This document shows positions 1-8,103 of a stretch of 64,000 bases of DNA, in pieces. Each line of letters starts with the position of its first letter. The stretch's first letter is position 1. Source of the DNA: CAZKBP01 sp964551015 (GTDB taxonomy: Bacteria > Bacteroidota > Bacteroidia > Cytophagales > Microscillaceae). Under the pieces are notes generated by a model. The model was not told where the DNA came from and made no database searches. It saw nothing but the letters and a program-made list of their open reading frames with translations. Location: the NCBI GenBank assembly GCA_964551015.1, contig CAZKBP010000028.1:14967-78966 (forward strand), written 5' to 3'. The translations under genes were made by a program, and so were the position numbers.

Positions 1-764
1 ATGAATTGACCAGTTGGGTCAAGCGACCGCAGATCGGAGCCAAAGGCTTAGTGTACGTGAAGTGCAACCCCGACGGAAGCTTTAAATCATCAGTGGATAA
101 ATTCTACTCTCAAGATGATCTGAAGGCTTGGGTAGAAGCGGCCGAAGCCAAGGCCGGAGACTTGCTACTAGTACTCTCTGGGGCTAAGAATCAGACCCGC
201 AAGCAAATGTCTGAACTCCGCTTGGAAATGGGGAACCGCTTGGGTCTGAGGGATAAATCGGTATTTGCTCCCCTGTGGGTACTGGATTTCCCTTTGTTGG
301 AATGGGATGAAGAATCCCAACGCTGGTACGCCATGCATCACCCTTTTACTTCTCCCAAGGAAGAAGATATGGCGCATCTGGAGAGCGATCCTGGTCAGGT
401 CAGAGCCAATGCTTATGACTTGGTTATCAACGGGGTAGAGCTAGGAGGAGGGTCTATTCGTATCCACCAGCGACCTACTCAGGAGAAAATGCTTTCCCTG
501 CTAGGATTCTCAGAAGAAGAGGCCAAAGCGCAATTTGGCTTCTTGATGGATGCCTTTGAATACGGCGCACCTCCTCACGGGGGCATTGCCTTTGGTTTTG
601 ATCGAATGTGTATGATCTTTGGCGAGGCCGATACCATTCGTGATTTTATCGCCTTCCCCAAAAATAATGCAGGTAAGGATATGATGATTGATACGCCTTC
701 CCAGATCAATCCAGCGCAATTAGACGAATTAGGAATTGCATTAAAAAAAGTAATCAAAGAGTAG
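1..764 (+). CDS. aspS: Aspartyl-tRNA synthetase, C-terminal part (cut by window edge)
   Basis: This is the 3' end of aspartate-tRNA ligase, which charges tRNA-Asp with aspartate in the cytosol. The reading frame is open at the left edge, so the apparent TTG start at position 6 is internal. About 253 residues remain of a family usually near 585. The fragment begins inside the bacterial-type GAD insertion domain and carries the end of the class II catalytic core. Class II motif 3 (GGIAFGFDR) ends at fragment residue 200, and the HHPFTSPKEED segment lies near residues 111-121. The stop is TAG at 762-764. A 14-bp-stem hairpin lies between it and the convergent Nudix gene. Confidence 0.96.
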   Translation, partial: ELTSWVKRPQIGAKGLVYVKCNPDGSFKSSVDKFYSQDDLKAWVEAAEAKAGDLLLVLSGAKNQTRKQMSELRLEMGNRLGLRDKSVFAPLWVLDFPLLEWDEESQRWYAMHHPFTSPKEEDMAHLESDPGQVRANAYDLVINGVELGGGSIRIHQRPTQEKMLSLLGFSEEEAKAQFGFLMDAFEYGAPPHGGIAFGFDRMCMIFGEADTIRDFIAFPKNNAGKDMMIDTPSQINPAQLDELGIALKKVIKE

Positions 765-812
765 ATGACTTTTAATTAACGTGTTGATTTTCAAAAATCT
801 ATGTCTTAAGCG

Positions 813-855
813 AACCTTTCAGGTCTTAGCCATTACTAAGCAGACCTGAAAGGTT
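813..855. repeat. Perfect 14-bp inverted repeat between convergent genes
   Basis: AACCTTTCAGGTCT (813-826) pairs perfectly with AGACCTGAAAGGTT (842-855), with a 15-nt loop that contains a further CTTAG/CTAAG pairing. It lies between the aspS stop and the 3' end of the Nudix gene and has no clear T-run. It could be a bidirectional terminator or one copy of an interspersed palindrome. A similar but shorter AAACCTTCC/GGAAGGTTT hairpin is at 55175-55207. Confidence 0.6.
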
Positions 856-889
856 TAGACTGATGATTTTCGGGCTAAATCAAAGCGAC

Positions 890-1438
890 TCAGGATAGCA
901 ACCTTGTCTTCTCTACCATCCTCGTTACAGAAACATCCTCGTTCATCTGAGAAATATCTTCGAGAAGAAACCAACCAATATTATTAGATTCGGCGTTGAT
1001 GGTGATTTTTTCCAATTCATCAGCCTCCATCAAAAAACGTACGTCGTAATGCTCGTGTGCGGGTGTACTTTGGTGCTGGGGTATATCGTGAATGTCTAGG
1101 TCAAAAATCGCTTCCGATACAAGCTTTAAACTTCCTAATCCTGTTTCTTCCTGCGCTTCTCTTAAAGCTGCCTGGGCTAGATTTTCATCGTCTACCTCGA
1201 TATGTCCACCCGGTTGAAGCCACTGGTTGAGTTTACGATGGTGTACTAAAATTACCTTGGATCGGTCTACGTTCACAATCCAAGCCGAACAAGTCAAATG
1301 ACCACTGATTAAGTTTCTTTGATAATAATTATCGTGTCCTTCCACCAAAGCAAGACAGCGTTCTTTGTAGCGTGCATCTGTGGTGGTATAGGGCGAATAG
1401 GTTTTTAATGTCTCTAGGGTCTGGGTTTGATTCATCAT
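890..1438 (-). CDS. Nudix hydrolase
   Basis: A 182-residue Nudix-family pyrophosphohydrolase. The Nudix box runs from G77 to L101 and ends in REAQEETGL, which supplies the metal-binding glutamates. The spacing between GGH and the REAQEE helix is one residue longer than the canonical box, as in the GGHVDGDxDLL-type subfamily, so this looks like a subfamily trait and not damage. The substrate cannot be read from sequence; nucleoside diphosphate derivatives or other X-linked diphosphates are possible. Translation starts at one of two adjacent ATG codons. The gene is convergent with aspS and has no operon partner. Confidence 0.88.
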   Translation of the reverse strand: MMNQTQTLETLKTYSPYTTTDARYKERCLALVEGHDNYYQRNLISGHLTCSAWIVNVDRSKVILVHHRKLNQWLQPGGHIEVDDENLAQAALREAQEETGLGSLKLVSEAIFDLDIHDIPQHQSTPAHEHYDVRFLMEADELEKITINAESNNIGWFLLEDISQMNEDVSVTRMVEKTRLLS

Positions 1439-1683
1439 TTTTCCATTTTAGTGATTGTAAGTAAATTTAAAAACAGGAAGGGAGCCAAGTAAGTTTGGTG
1501 TCCTGATTTGCTTCCTCTTCGGACTAATGATCATCTCTAAAAGCGTAGATATTTGAGAAGACATACGCTAATTATAGATGCTAATCTAACCTTTTTGCTA
1601 TTAGTATGTTATATACGTGAGTATGCTTTCATTTTTTTCAGAATAAAATGAAACATTTTTTAATACAAATAGAATACTAGATT

Positions 1684-2007
1684 ATGATTGCCTATACAGC
1701 AGAAATTATTATTGCTACTTTTTTGATTGGTTTAATTGGAATGTGTGTCTGTTATCTTCTAAAGGTAGCACCACCCTCTCGCTTGGTAAAGATGAGTCGT
1801 CAGATTAAGGATCGGACGGCTCGGAGTGGTTATCGTGTGGAACATTACGAAGAAAAGAAACCTGAAAATCTATATCAGGCAGAACTAGCGAAGTGGAGAA
1901 AAGTACAGAGATGGAGCAGTATTTCCCTGCATATCAGCAGATTTATGCTGATTGCTTCTATCATCTCTTTTGTTGTGTTGTTTTTGATGCTTGGACATCC
2001 CGTTTAA
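1684..2007 (+). CDS. Small two-TM membrane protein, unknown function
   Basis: A 107-residue protein not recognised as a known family. Hydrophobic segments near residues 5-27 and 84-105 flank a basic, charged central loop (about residues 35-75) rich in Arg and Lys, suggesting a hairpin-like inner-membrane protein with a cytoplasmic loop. A strong intrinsic terminator follows at 2038-2070, so it is probably transcribed alone. About 245 bp of AT-rich DNA without recognisable genes precedes it. Confidence 0.6.
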   Translation: MIAYTAEIIIATFLIGLIGMCVCYLLKVAPPSRLVKMSRQIKDRTARSGYRVEHYEEKKPENLYQAELAKWRKVQRWSSISLHISRFMLIASIISFVVLFLMLGHPV

Positions 2008-2037
2008 ACAGATTAGATTTTTTGAGTATCAGTCCAG

Positions 2038-2070
2038 AAAGACCTTGTACGCCCTGACAGGGTCTTTTTT
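2038..2070 (+). terminator. Intrinsic terminator after the two-TM protein gene
   Basis: AAAGACCTTGT (2038-2048) pairs with ACAGGGTCTTT (2057-2067), giving 11 bp with one G-T wobble and an 8-nt loop, followed directly by a T-run. Confidence 0.85.
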
Positions 2071-2114
2071 ATGCCTGTCATTCTTCGTTTTAGAGAACCA
2101 CCTAGGACGAACCA

Positions 2115-3023
2115 CTAGTTTGACAGTTGCATAGCAATTTCTGCTGCCAAGCGAGCATTATTAAAAACCAAACGGCGATTTGCTTCTAAGCTCTCACCCC
2201 TTGTTAAAGTCTTGATTTTATCCAAAAGAAAAGGAGTCAATGCTTTACCCTTTATATTTTGCAGGTCTGCCTCCTGCAAAGCAGTTTGAATCACCCCTTC
2301 CACCTCCGCTTCTTCCAAAGCATTCTCAACTGGAATGGGATTAGCAATGAGCATTCCACCCGAAAAATTTAGTTGACGCTGTGTATTGATCAGATGCGCG
2401 ATGTCTCTGGGCGTATCCAAACGATAATCAACCTGAAATCCACTTTTCTGGAAATAAAAAGCAGGAAAATCCTCTGTCTGATAGCCAATTACAGGTACGC
2501 CCATCGTTTCTAAATACTCTAAGGTAAGCCCCAAATCTAGAATGGCCTTCGCACCCGCACTTACCACAGCCACGGGCGTACGGGCTAATTCTTGTAAATC
2601 GGCAGAAATATCCATACTCTGTTCCGCGCCCCGATGTACGCCCCCGATGCCTCCCGTGGCAAAAATTGGAATGCCCGCCTGCGCGGCAATGATCATGGTA
2701 GCGGCTACGGTGGTGGCTCCGTCTTTTTGTTGTGCAACTACATAAGGTAAATCCCTGCGACTTATTTTGGCAATTTGCGGGTTTTTTGCCAGATGTAATA
2801 ATTCACTTTCATTTAAACCAACTTTGAGCCTTCCTTTCAAAATAGCGATGGTAGCAGGGGTTGCTCCTATTTCTCGAATAATTTTTTCTAAGGTCTGTGC
2901 TGTTTCCAAATTTTGAGGATAGGGCATTCCGTGTGCGATCAAGGTAGATTCTAAAGCTACGACTGGACGTTGGTTTTGTAAAGCTTTTTTTACTTCAGGC
3001 GTATAATCCAAGTAGGAGTTCAT
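2115..3023 (-). CDS. psuG: Pseudouridine-5'-phosphate glycosidase
   Basis: A 302-residue PsuG, which reversibly cleaves the C-C glycosidic bond of pseudouridine 5'-phosphate to uracil and ribose 5-phosphate in pseudouridine salvage. The family signature ALESTLIAHGMPYPQN is at about residues 23-38 and GGIGGVHRGAE at 124-134. By alignment with the E. coli enzyme, E25, K86, D142 (metal ligand) and K159 (Schiff-base lysine, in VSAGAKAILD) match the catalytic positions. No PsuK kinase or nucleoside transporter is adjacent, so the kinase step must be encoded elsewhere or be fused in another gene. Length is normal for the family. Confidence 0.95.
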   Translation of the reverse strand: MNSYLDYTPEVKKALQNQRPVVALESTLIAHGMPYPQNLETAQTLEKIIREIGATPATIAILKGRLKVGLNESELLHLAKNPQIAKISRRDLPYVVAQQKDGATTVAATMIIAAQAGIPIFATGGIGGVHRGAEQSMDISADLQELARTPVAVVSAGAKAILDLGLTLEYLETMGVPVIGYQTEDFPAFYFQKSGFQVDYRLDTPRDIAHLINTQRQLNFSGGMLIANPIPVENALEEAEVEGVIQTALQEADLQNIKGKALTPFLLDKIKTLTRGESLEANRRLVFNNARLAAEIAMQLSN

Positions 3024-3469
3024 AAAAGAGGTTTTCTGGGAGTTTTATCTAAAATAATACAAACACGAGACTTTCGGGAGGTTTTAGCGTAAAATTCTAT
3101 TCGGGATATATGGCAGTACAAACAAGGCAATTTCCATCAGAAAAAAGAATTGTAACTAAAAATAGTAAGTCAAAATCGCTCTATATACAAGCAGCTTCTA
3201 ACAAAGGCTATGAAAAGCATCAGACGCCCGGTGCCAGAATGGTACACTAGCAAAGAAAAAACCAAGCCTCACAAAGGAAACCCGCCTACTAGCACAAAAC
3301 GCGAATCTTTTGGGCATATTTGACCGTTTTGTTGATAAAAGCTTAACAGTAAATTAATAACAGCCGAAAATATTACAAGTCCAAATTATAGACAATTACT
3401 CAATTTTGAAGGTTCCATCAAATTACCCTATGCCATAAAACTATCTCAACTAATACAACCGATTGCACT
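3024..3469. other. 446-bp intergenic region, no gene seen
   Basis: AT-rich gap between psuG (leftward) and the unknown protein at 3470 (rightward). Because the flanking genes diverge it should hold both promoters, but I found no clear TTG/TAnnTTTG pair, no tRNA and no strong hairpin. All six frames are broken by stops. Confidence 0.5.
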
Positions 3470-3835
3470 ATGAGTATGATTCAAAATAACCTATGGAGCC
3501 AGCAGGTATCGTCTGATTACAGATCAATTGCTAGTATGATCGAGATGATCTGTGAGAATAACGGATTAATCGATCAGATTCTTGAAGAAAAAAAAGATGC
3601 CAACATTCATGCCCCCGCAATGGTGCAAATTTTAAAGGAGTTGCGTGTCAATAATTTAGGATACGAATCAAAGTTAGCGGCTTGGGGACGAGAATTAATA
3701 CAAATAAATGATAAACAAGACCATCCTTCCAGCAAAAGGAAAGAAAGTATTTATAAAAGGGTAGCGCAAGTAAATGACTACTTGATAAAGCAAAAGCGCC
3801 AGCTTGCATTAGCGAAGTCTGCCATCAGTGTTTGA
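3470..3835 (+). CDS. Hypothetical helical protein
   Basis: A 121-residue protein with no family recognised. The sequence is hydrophilic and predicted mostly helical. Its C-terminal half is basic (SSKRKES, YKRVAQ, KQKRQ) and it lacks a signal peptide and membrane segments, so it is probably cytosolic. A terminator hairpin follows at 3865-3900, indicating a monocistronic unit. The long upstream gap leaves room for regulation that I could not identify. Confidence 0.55.
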   Translation: MSMIQNNLWSQQVSSDYRSIASMIEMICENNGLIDQILEEKKDANIHAPAMVQILKELRVNNLGYESKLAAWGRELIQINDKQDHPSSKRKESIYKRVAQVNDYLIKQKRQLALAKSAISV

Positions 3836-3864
3836 TTTTTTCAATTTGTGTCTGGTTAAGTGAG

Positions 3865-3900
3865 AAGGTGTATCCCGTCTGGGATGCACTTTTCTTTTCG
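3865..3900 (+). terminator. Intrinsic terminator
   Basis: AAGGTGTATCCC (3865-3876) pairs with GGGATGCACTTT (3881-3892) around a GTCT tetraloop, followed by TCTTTT. It lies between two convergent genes; the T-rich side favours the + strand gene. Confidence 0.8.
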
Positions 3901-3906
3901 AGAGGC

Positions 3907-4209
3907 TCAGGTAGAAGCAAATTGATGTACGATTTGTAAAATGCCTTGCGCCAACGCGGGATCAAATTGCAAGCGCAGTTCTTCTTTGCCGGGCATACTT
4001 CTGAGTACGTTTTCCTGTCCTTTCACCTTGAAGCCCAGATGATGACGATTCGTATGAATTTCTACTTTGGTTTTTTCTTGATCTACTCGCACCGACTGGA
4101 TGTCTTCCCAAGAAATAGCGTAGGTTTTATCAAGTAAATATTTCAAGCGATTAGAAGCTCCAATAATTTGGCGGATTTTTTCTGGTTGATCGAAGTAATT
4201 ATCAGTCAT
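3907..4209 (-). CDS. Hypothetical protein (100 aa)
   Basis: An unrecognised 100-residue cytosolic protein. The middle part (about residues 34-62) alternates charged and hydrophobic residues as in a small beta-rich domain (WEDIQSVRVDQEKTKVEIHT). The C-terminal part is helical. It has no signal peptide and no metal-binding motif. It is convergent with the gene at 3470 and divergent from the Excalibur gene at 4278. The compact composition and normal codon use support a real gene, but the function is unknown. Confidence 0.55.
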   Translation of the reverse strand: MTDNYFDQPEKIRQIIGASNRLKYLLDKTYAISWEDIQSVRVDQEKTKVEIHTNRHHLGFKVKGQENVLRSMPGKEELRLQFDPALAQGILQIVHQFAST

Positions 4210-4277
4210 TTTGTTTAATTTTATATCACTATATCAACAGTCCATTAGAATATTCCAATTTATAACATTTTCTACAA

Positions 4278-4511
4278 ATGGCAAAATGGATCAGCTTTAG
4301 CAGAAAAATTTTATGCGGATTATGGCTCGGCTCGATGTGGATCGGGATACCAGCCTGTGGAGGTAATGATCAGCCTTGCCAGACCAAACATTGTCGAGAT
4401 TTTAAAACCCAAAAGGCCGCCCAAGCAGCTTATGAAAGTGACCCAGATTGTTACGCGGACTTGGATCGAGACCACGACGGTATTGCTTGTGAAGACCTTC
4501 CCTCAGATTAA
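4278..4511 (+). CDS. Excalibur calcium-binding domain lipoprotein
   Basis: A 77-residue exported protein. An N-terminal hydrophobic segment ends in a lipobox-like IPAC, so the mature protein probably begins at a lipidated cysteine (about residue 27). The rest is one Excalibur domain: paired cysteines (CQTKHC), the QKAAQAAYESDP segment and a C-terminal DLDRDHDGIACEDL, which matches the family's DxDxDGxxCE calcium-binding loop. Such domains are extracellular and often accompany nucleases or wall-binding proteins; here the domain stands alone. It precedes the radical SAM gene by 75 bp on the same strand. Confidence 0.8.
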   Translation: MAKWISFSRKILCGLWLGSMWIGIPACGGNDQPCQTKHCRDFKTQKAAQAAYESDPDCYADLDRDHDGIACEDLPSD

Positions 4512-4586
4512 TTTACCTGCACGAGTGTAAAAAAAACGGTGTTTTATTTATTAGCAAATGCTTCAAATTTTAACTATTTTTGAAGC

Positions 4587-5642
4587 ATGGAAGAAACCTA
4601 TTGGAAAGGAAGGGGTGCCCAAATCAATCCACCCAATCCTTTTAGTAAGAACGAGTACACCCAAGCACATACCGAAGGAGTAGACGAAGCTTGGCTTACT
4701 TCTGCCCCAGAAACACGCTTGTACTTCGAACAGCCCAAGAAAATCATTAGCCAAAACAATAGCCCCGACCTACCCTGGCACGCCTCGGTCAATCCTTATC
4801 AGGGCTGCGAACACGGCTGTGTTTATTGCTATGCCCGAAATGCACACGAATACTGGGGCTTTAGCGCGGGCTTGGATTTTGAACATAAGCTCATTGTCAA
4901 GAAAAATGCCCCCCAATTACTAGAAAAGCAGTTCTTGCAAAAAAACTGGAAGCCTCAGACGATCATGCTTTCAGGAAATACCGATTGTTACCAACCTATT
5001 GAGAAAGATCTTAAAATCACGCGTGAACTGCTGAAAATATTTGCCAAATACCGCAATCCAGTCAGCATTTATACCAAAAACAGTCTCATTCTCAGAGATG
5101 TAGATATTTTGCAAGATCTGGCCAAAGATCAACTCTTACACGTTTATATGACCATTACCACTCTGGATGAAAAGCTTCGTCGTGCCCTTGAGCCTCGTAC
5201 CACCACGGCCCTCAAAAAATTAGAAACGATCGAGCAGTTGGCCGAGGCTAAGATTCCGGTCGGGGTGATGGTAGCTCCACTGATTCCTGGCTTAAACCAC
5301 CAGGAAGCCATGCCGATCATTCGGGAAGCGGCTCAGCGAGGAGCTTGCGAGGCTAAATACACGGTCGTGCGCCTGAACGGATCGATTGCTGACATTTTCA
5401 AGGATTGGCTGGAAAAAAACTTTCCCGATCGCAGCCAGAAAGTCTGGAAGCAAATCCAATCTTTGCACGGAGGCGAAGTAAATGACCAGCAATGGGGGCG
5501 CAGAATGGTGGGGCAAGGCGTACTGGCCGATAGCATGGCACAGATGGTGCAAGTAGCTAAGAATAAATATCTTTCGGGCAAAAGTATGCCCGCCTATGAT
5601 TTTAGTAAGTTTAGGCGGGGAGGAAACTTGAGTTTGTTTTGA
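4587..5642 (+). CDS. PA0069-family radical SAM protein
   Basis: A 351-residue radical SAM enzyme. The 4Fe-4S cluster ligands are C74, C78 and C81 in NPYQGCEHGCVYCYAR, the CxxxCxxC motif of the spore-photoproduct-lyase-like PA0069 family. The following NAHEYWGFSAGLDFE and LSGNTDCYQPIE segments are also typical of that family. Members are often labelled DNA repair photolyase, but the substrate has not been established, so a DNA repair role is an inference. The C-terminus (YDFSKFRRGGNLSLF) is the usual family end. Length is normal. It is probably monocistronic or transcribed with the Excalibur gene upstream. Confidence 0.9.
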   Translation: MEETYWKGRGAQINPPNPFSKNEYTQAHTEGVDEAWLTSAPETRLYFEQPKKIISQNNSPDLPWHASVNPYQGCEHGCVYCYARNAHEYWGFSAGLDFEHKLIVKKNAPQLLEKQFLQKNWKPQTIMLSGNTDCYQPIEKDLKITRELLKIFAKYRNPVSIYTKNSLILRDVDILQDLAKDQLLHVYMTITTLDEKLRRALEPRTTTALKKLETIEQLAEAKIPVGVMVAPLIPGLNHQEAMPIIREAAQRGACEAKYTVVRLNGSIADIFKDWLEKNFPDRSQKVWKQIQSLHGGEVNDQQWGRRMVGQGVLADSMAQMVQVAKNKYLSGKSMPAYDFSKFRRGGNLSLF

Positions 5643-5670
5643 AAAGCGCTTTTGATTGCTAGCCTTGATA

Positions 5671-6312
5671 CTAGTTGCTTAAATTTTTCATTTTCAATAG
5701 ATAAGCAACCACATAAACAGCAGCCTTCAACAGAACCAATATGTAAAGAATGGCCGTAACCTGAATAGAAAATTGTAACATTCCCCAGGCCAAGAACCAT
5801 AGAAAATAGAGAAGGCCAAAGTCCAATAAAGAACCAAAAATGAGCCATAGTTTGGCCTGAAGAGTTTCATCTGATTGGGAAAAATACTGAAGGTTTCTAC
5901 GAAAATAGAAAACCCGAAGCAAGAAATTAATCAAATAAGCCACCCAAAAGGAAGAATTATCAAACACACTCAAGGTGACCCGAGCGGTGCTTATATTTTC
6001 GCCCGTGAGCACCCTAAACTCCTGAGCCAAGTGGTGGTGAATGCTGGATAAAAACAAATAACTCAACGGTATGTAGTAAAGCCCAAAACCTAAAATAAAC
6101 CAGAGCAGAAAACGAGCATTTGCCCATAAACCCACCTCCCCCGCGTGGTACAATCTCAGGAAATAAATATAGGCATCAATCGCTATTTCAAATATGTAAA
6201 AGGTCGCCAACTCGGCTATCCCCCAATCAAAGAAAAGCAAACCCACCATCGGCAAGAGGTGATATATCAACAGTAAAGGAATCGGAAGACGAGCAGGATG
6301 GTCTGCGATCAT
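5671..6312 (-). CDS. Integral membrane protein, DUF6498-like
   Basis: A 213-residue polytopic membrane protein with about five to six hydrophobic helices. The N-terminal pattern (LLLIYHLLPMVGLLFFDW then ATFYIFEIAIDAY) resembles DUF6498, whose members have a conserved early Trp and a Tyr/Glu-bearing second helix. No enzymatic residues are evident. It is the last gene of a minus-strand run (9057 to 5671) made mostly of membrane proteins. Family assignment is by pattern only. Confidence 0.6.
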   Translation of the reverse strand: MIADHPARLPIPLLLIYHLLPMVGLLFFDWGIAELATFYIFEIAIDAYIYFLRLYHAGEVGLWANARFLLWFILGFGLYYIPLSYLFLSSIHHHLAQEFRVLTGENISTARVTLSVFDNSSFWVAYLINFLLRVFYFRRNLQYFSQSDETLQAKLWLIFGSLLDFGLLYFLWFLAWGMLQFSIQVTAILYILVLLKAAVYVVAYLLKMKNLSN

Positions 6313-6382
6313 ACATTAGTCAAGCTAGAAGCACACAAAAAGTGGCAAATGGAATTATCTCTGAGACTAATGTACAAACTAT

Positions 6383-6829
6383 TTAACTATCAAAAAAGCT
6401 TCCACTACCTGAGCCGTCATCCCAAGAACCCGTGGCTCCAGCTCCTCCAAACTCTCCGCCACCAAATTCATTGCCACCATCAAAACTGCCATAATCTTGG
6501 CTGTCAAAGGGTTGATAGCTTTCTCGAGTATAAAAACTATTGCGCATATGATAGTACCAAATGGCGGTTTCTAGATCATCGTCCGTGTCGTCATAGTACC
6601 AATTCTCGAGCTCACGATCTATTAGTTCGGGGGCGGGATTGGGCTGCTGCTGCTTGGCGTAGACTTCTCTACAGACCATTTGGCCGTCTATTTCCATGGC
6701 GCAATCTTCACAGATATTGCGTCCGCTGAGGCTACATTTAGCAATGGCCGTTTTTTGGCATTTACGTAGTACAAAAAACCCCCTTTTGCATTGACCCTTG
6801 GGGGAAGAAGAGCTAGGGTTTTGTTCCAT
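6383..6829 (-). CDS. Cys-rich zinc-ribbon-like protein with Gly/Ser-rich tail
   Basis: A 148-residue protein of no known family. The N-terminal third has cysteines and a CEDCAMEIDGQMVC segment (about residues 40-53) that looks like a treble-clef or B-box-type zinc site. The middle is acidic (YYDDTDDDLETAIWYYH). The C-terminal 35 residues are a Gly/Ser/Asp/Phe low-complexity tail (FGGGEFGG, GSGSGSFFDS). It has no signal peptide. It lies 40 bp downstream of the larger membrane paralogue, so it is probably co-transcribed with it. A role as a soluble partner of the membrane proteins is a guess. Confidence 0.6.
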   Translation of the reverse strand: MEQNPSSSSPKGQCKRGFFVLRKCQKTAIAKCSLSGRNICEDCAMEIDGQMVCREVYAKQQQPNPAPELIDRELENWYYDDTDDDLETAIWYYHMRNSFYTRESYQPFDSQDYGSFDGGNEFGGGEFGGAGATGSWDDGSGSGSFFDS

Positions 6830-6868
6830 AATTAAATACTTGGTAAGAGAAAGCGTATTTTAAAAATC

Positions 6869-7981
6869 TCAATGCCTGCTCTCGGCGAGGTCGGCTTTTT
6901 CGTAAGCAGCCACCACCAAGTTGAGCAAGTAATTGATACTGATTGCTTCTTTAATATTTTTGGATTTGTGTTTTCCGTGAATTTTCAAAACTTCGCGCTT
7001 GTCCGAAGATTTGTGTTTCATTTTAACTCCGTCTGCATCACGATTCAATGGAATGGGGTCAGAAACTTGATATCGCTTGTGTGGCAGTGCCAGATAGACA
7101 CTGGTTTCGGTGAGAATTTTATACTTGGTTTTGGTTTTGATCTTGGTCTTGCCACTACTACCTCGTTTTTTGCGGGTAATTTTACGGCGAAGCACTTGGT
7201 CCGTGACATTAATTTTCAGACGAGAGCCGTCGTAGAGTTGTGTCTCCAAGTCCAACCAAGGAAAATGATGCTCTGTGGTGATAATTCTAGGGTATTTTTT
7301 AGCAAAAACCCCCACGAAAATACGGATAAAGATGCTGAAAAAAAACGTGAACAGGCCGATGATGATCCAGCCTTCCTCATTGTTGGTGAGTCCCCAAACG
7401 ACCAGCGCGATGGGCACCAAAAAAATAAAGTTAGCAATCCAGCCAAATTTAGAAGGCTTATAATTTCGTTCTTCACTTATCTGATTGTCTTTACGGTCTT
7501 TGCGGCGCAAATCTATACTCATTTGGACTAAAGCCGTTTCTCTGCTCTCTTCTTTAATGATCGCCAAGAGAGGCACGATAAACTGGCGCAAGTAATTGGG
7601 AATATCCACGCTTTTCAGGAAGATATACATCACCAAGCTGTAAATTCCATAAAGGACACTCAGCGTAAGTAATCCGAAATAAAAATAAATCAAAGGAAGC
7701 AACTCAGTAGAAATTACCCAAAACGCTCCAAAACCGCCTAAAAAAAGCGGTACAATTACAAAAATGGCCGCGTTATTGCCCAGAGTAGGGCGCACCGAAT
7801 CAGCGTAAGTGTCAAACTCAGCCTTTTTGCGTAATAAAATCAGCCAAACTTCTGCCGTATAACTGGCTCGGGCTTGTCCTTTTTTGAGGATTTGCTTCTG
7901 TTCTTTATCGAGAGAAGAATAAATTTGCAGGGCTTTGCGGAGGCGAGCAAATTTTCCACTTTTTTGAATATCTGTTTGCAT
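6869..7981 (-). CDS. Membrane protein, paralogue of the 8104-9057 gene
   Basis: A 370-residue protein of unknown function. A helical N-terminus (about residues 1-65) is followed by two TM helices (about 70-115), then NYLRQFIVPLLAIIKEES, then two more TM helices (about 180-228). The C-terminal domain is very basic and beta-rich (FPWLDLETQLYDGSRLKINV, then a KKRG..KTKIKTKTKYK stretch). The order of TM pair, 'VPxLAxxxE' helix, W(L/Y)xxExxxxLxDxSxL strand and basic strand pair is the same in the neighbouring 317-residue protein, so the two are tandem diverged paralogues. The neighbour lacks the second TM pair. Confidence 0.7.
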   Translation of the reverse strand: MQTDIQKSGKFARLRKALQIYSSLDKEQKQILKKGQARASYTAEVWLILLRKKAEFDTYADSVRPTLGNNAAIFVIVPLFLGGFGAFWVISTELLPLIYFYFGLLTLSVLYGIYSLVMYIFLKSVDIPNYLRQFIVPLLAIIKEESRETALVQMSIDLRRKDRKDNQISEERNYKPSKFGWIANFIFLVPIALVVWGLTNNEEGWIIIGLFTFFFSIFIRIFVGVFAKKYPRIITTEHHFPWLDLETQLYDGSRLKINVTDQVLRRKITRKKRGSSGKTKIKTKTKYKILTETSVYLALPHKRYQVSDPIPLNRDADGVKMKHKSSDKREVLKIHGKHKSKNIKEAISINYLLNLVVAAYEKADLAESRH

Positions 7982-8103
7982 AAGTTGCCTGTCTGGAGTC
8001 TGCCTAAATTTAAGGAATAAATAAGAACTGGTATTATTTCTACGGTTTTTCCAGCAATTAAGGTGCTAATTACGGAAAATGCTTAACAGGAAAGGCTCTT
8101 TCT

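Noticed and set aside
6872..7531. A 219-codon plus-strand frame over the membrane paralogue
   Set aside because: It is antisense to a well-supported membrane protein whose paralogue is next door; composition is Phe/Val-rich as expected for a shadow frame.
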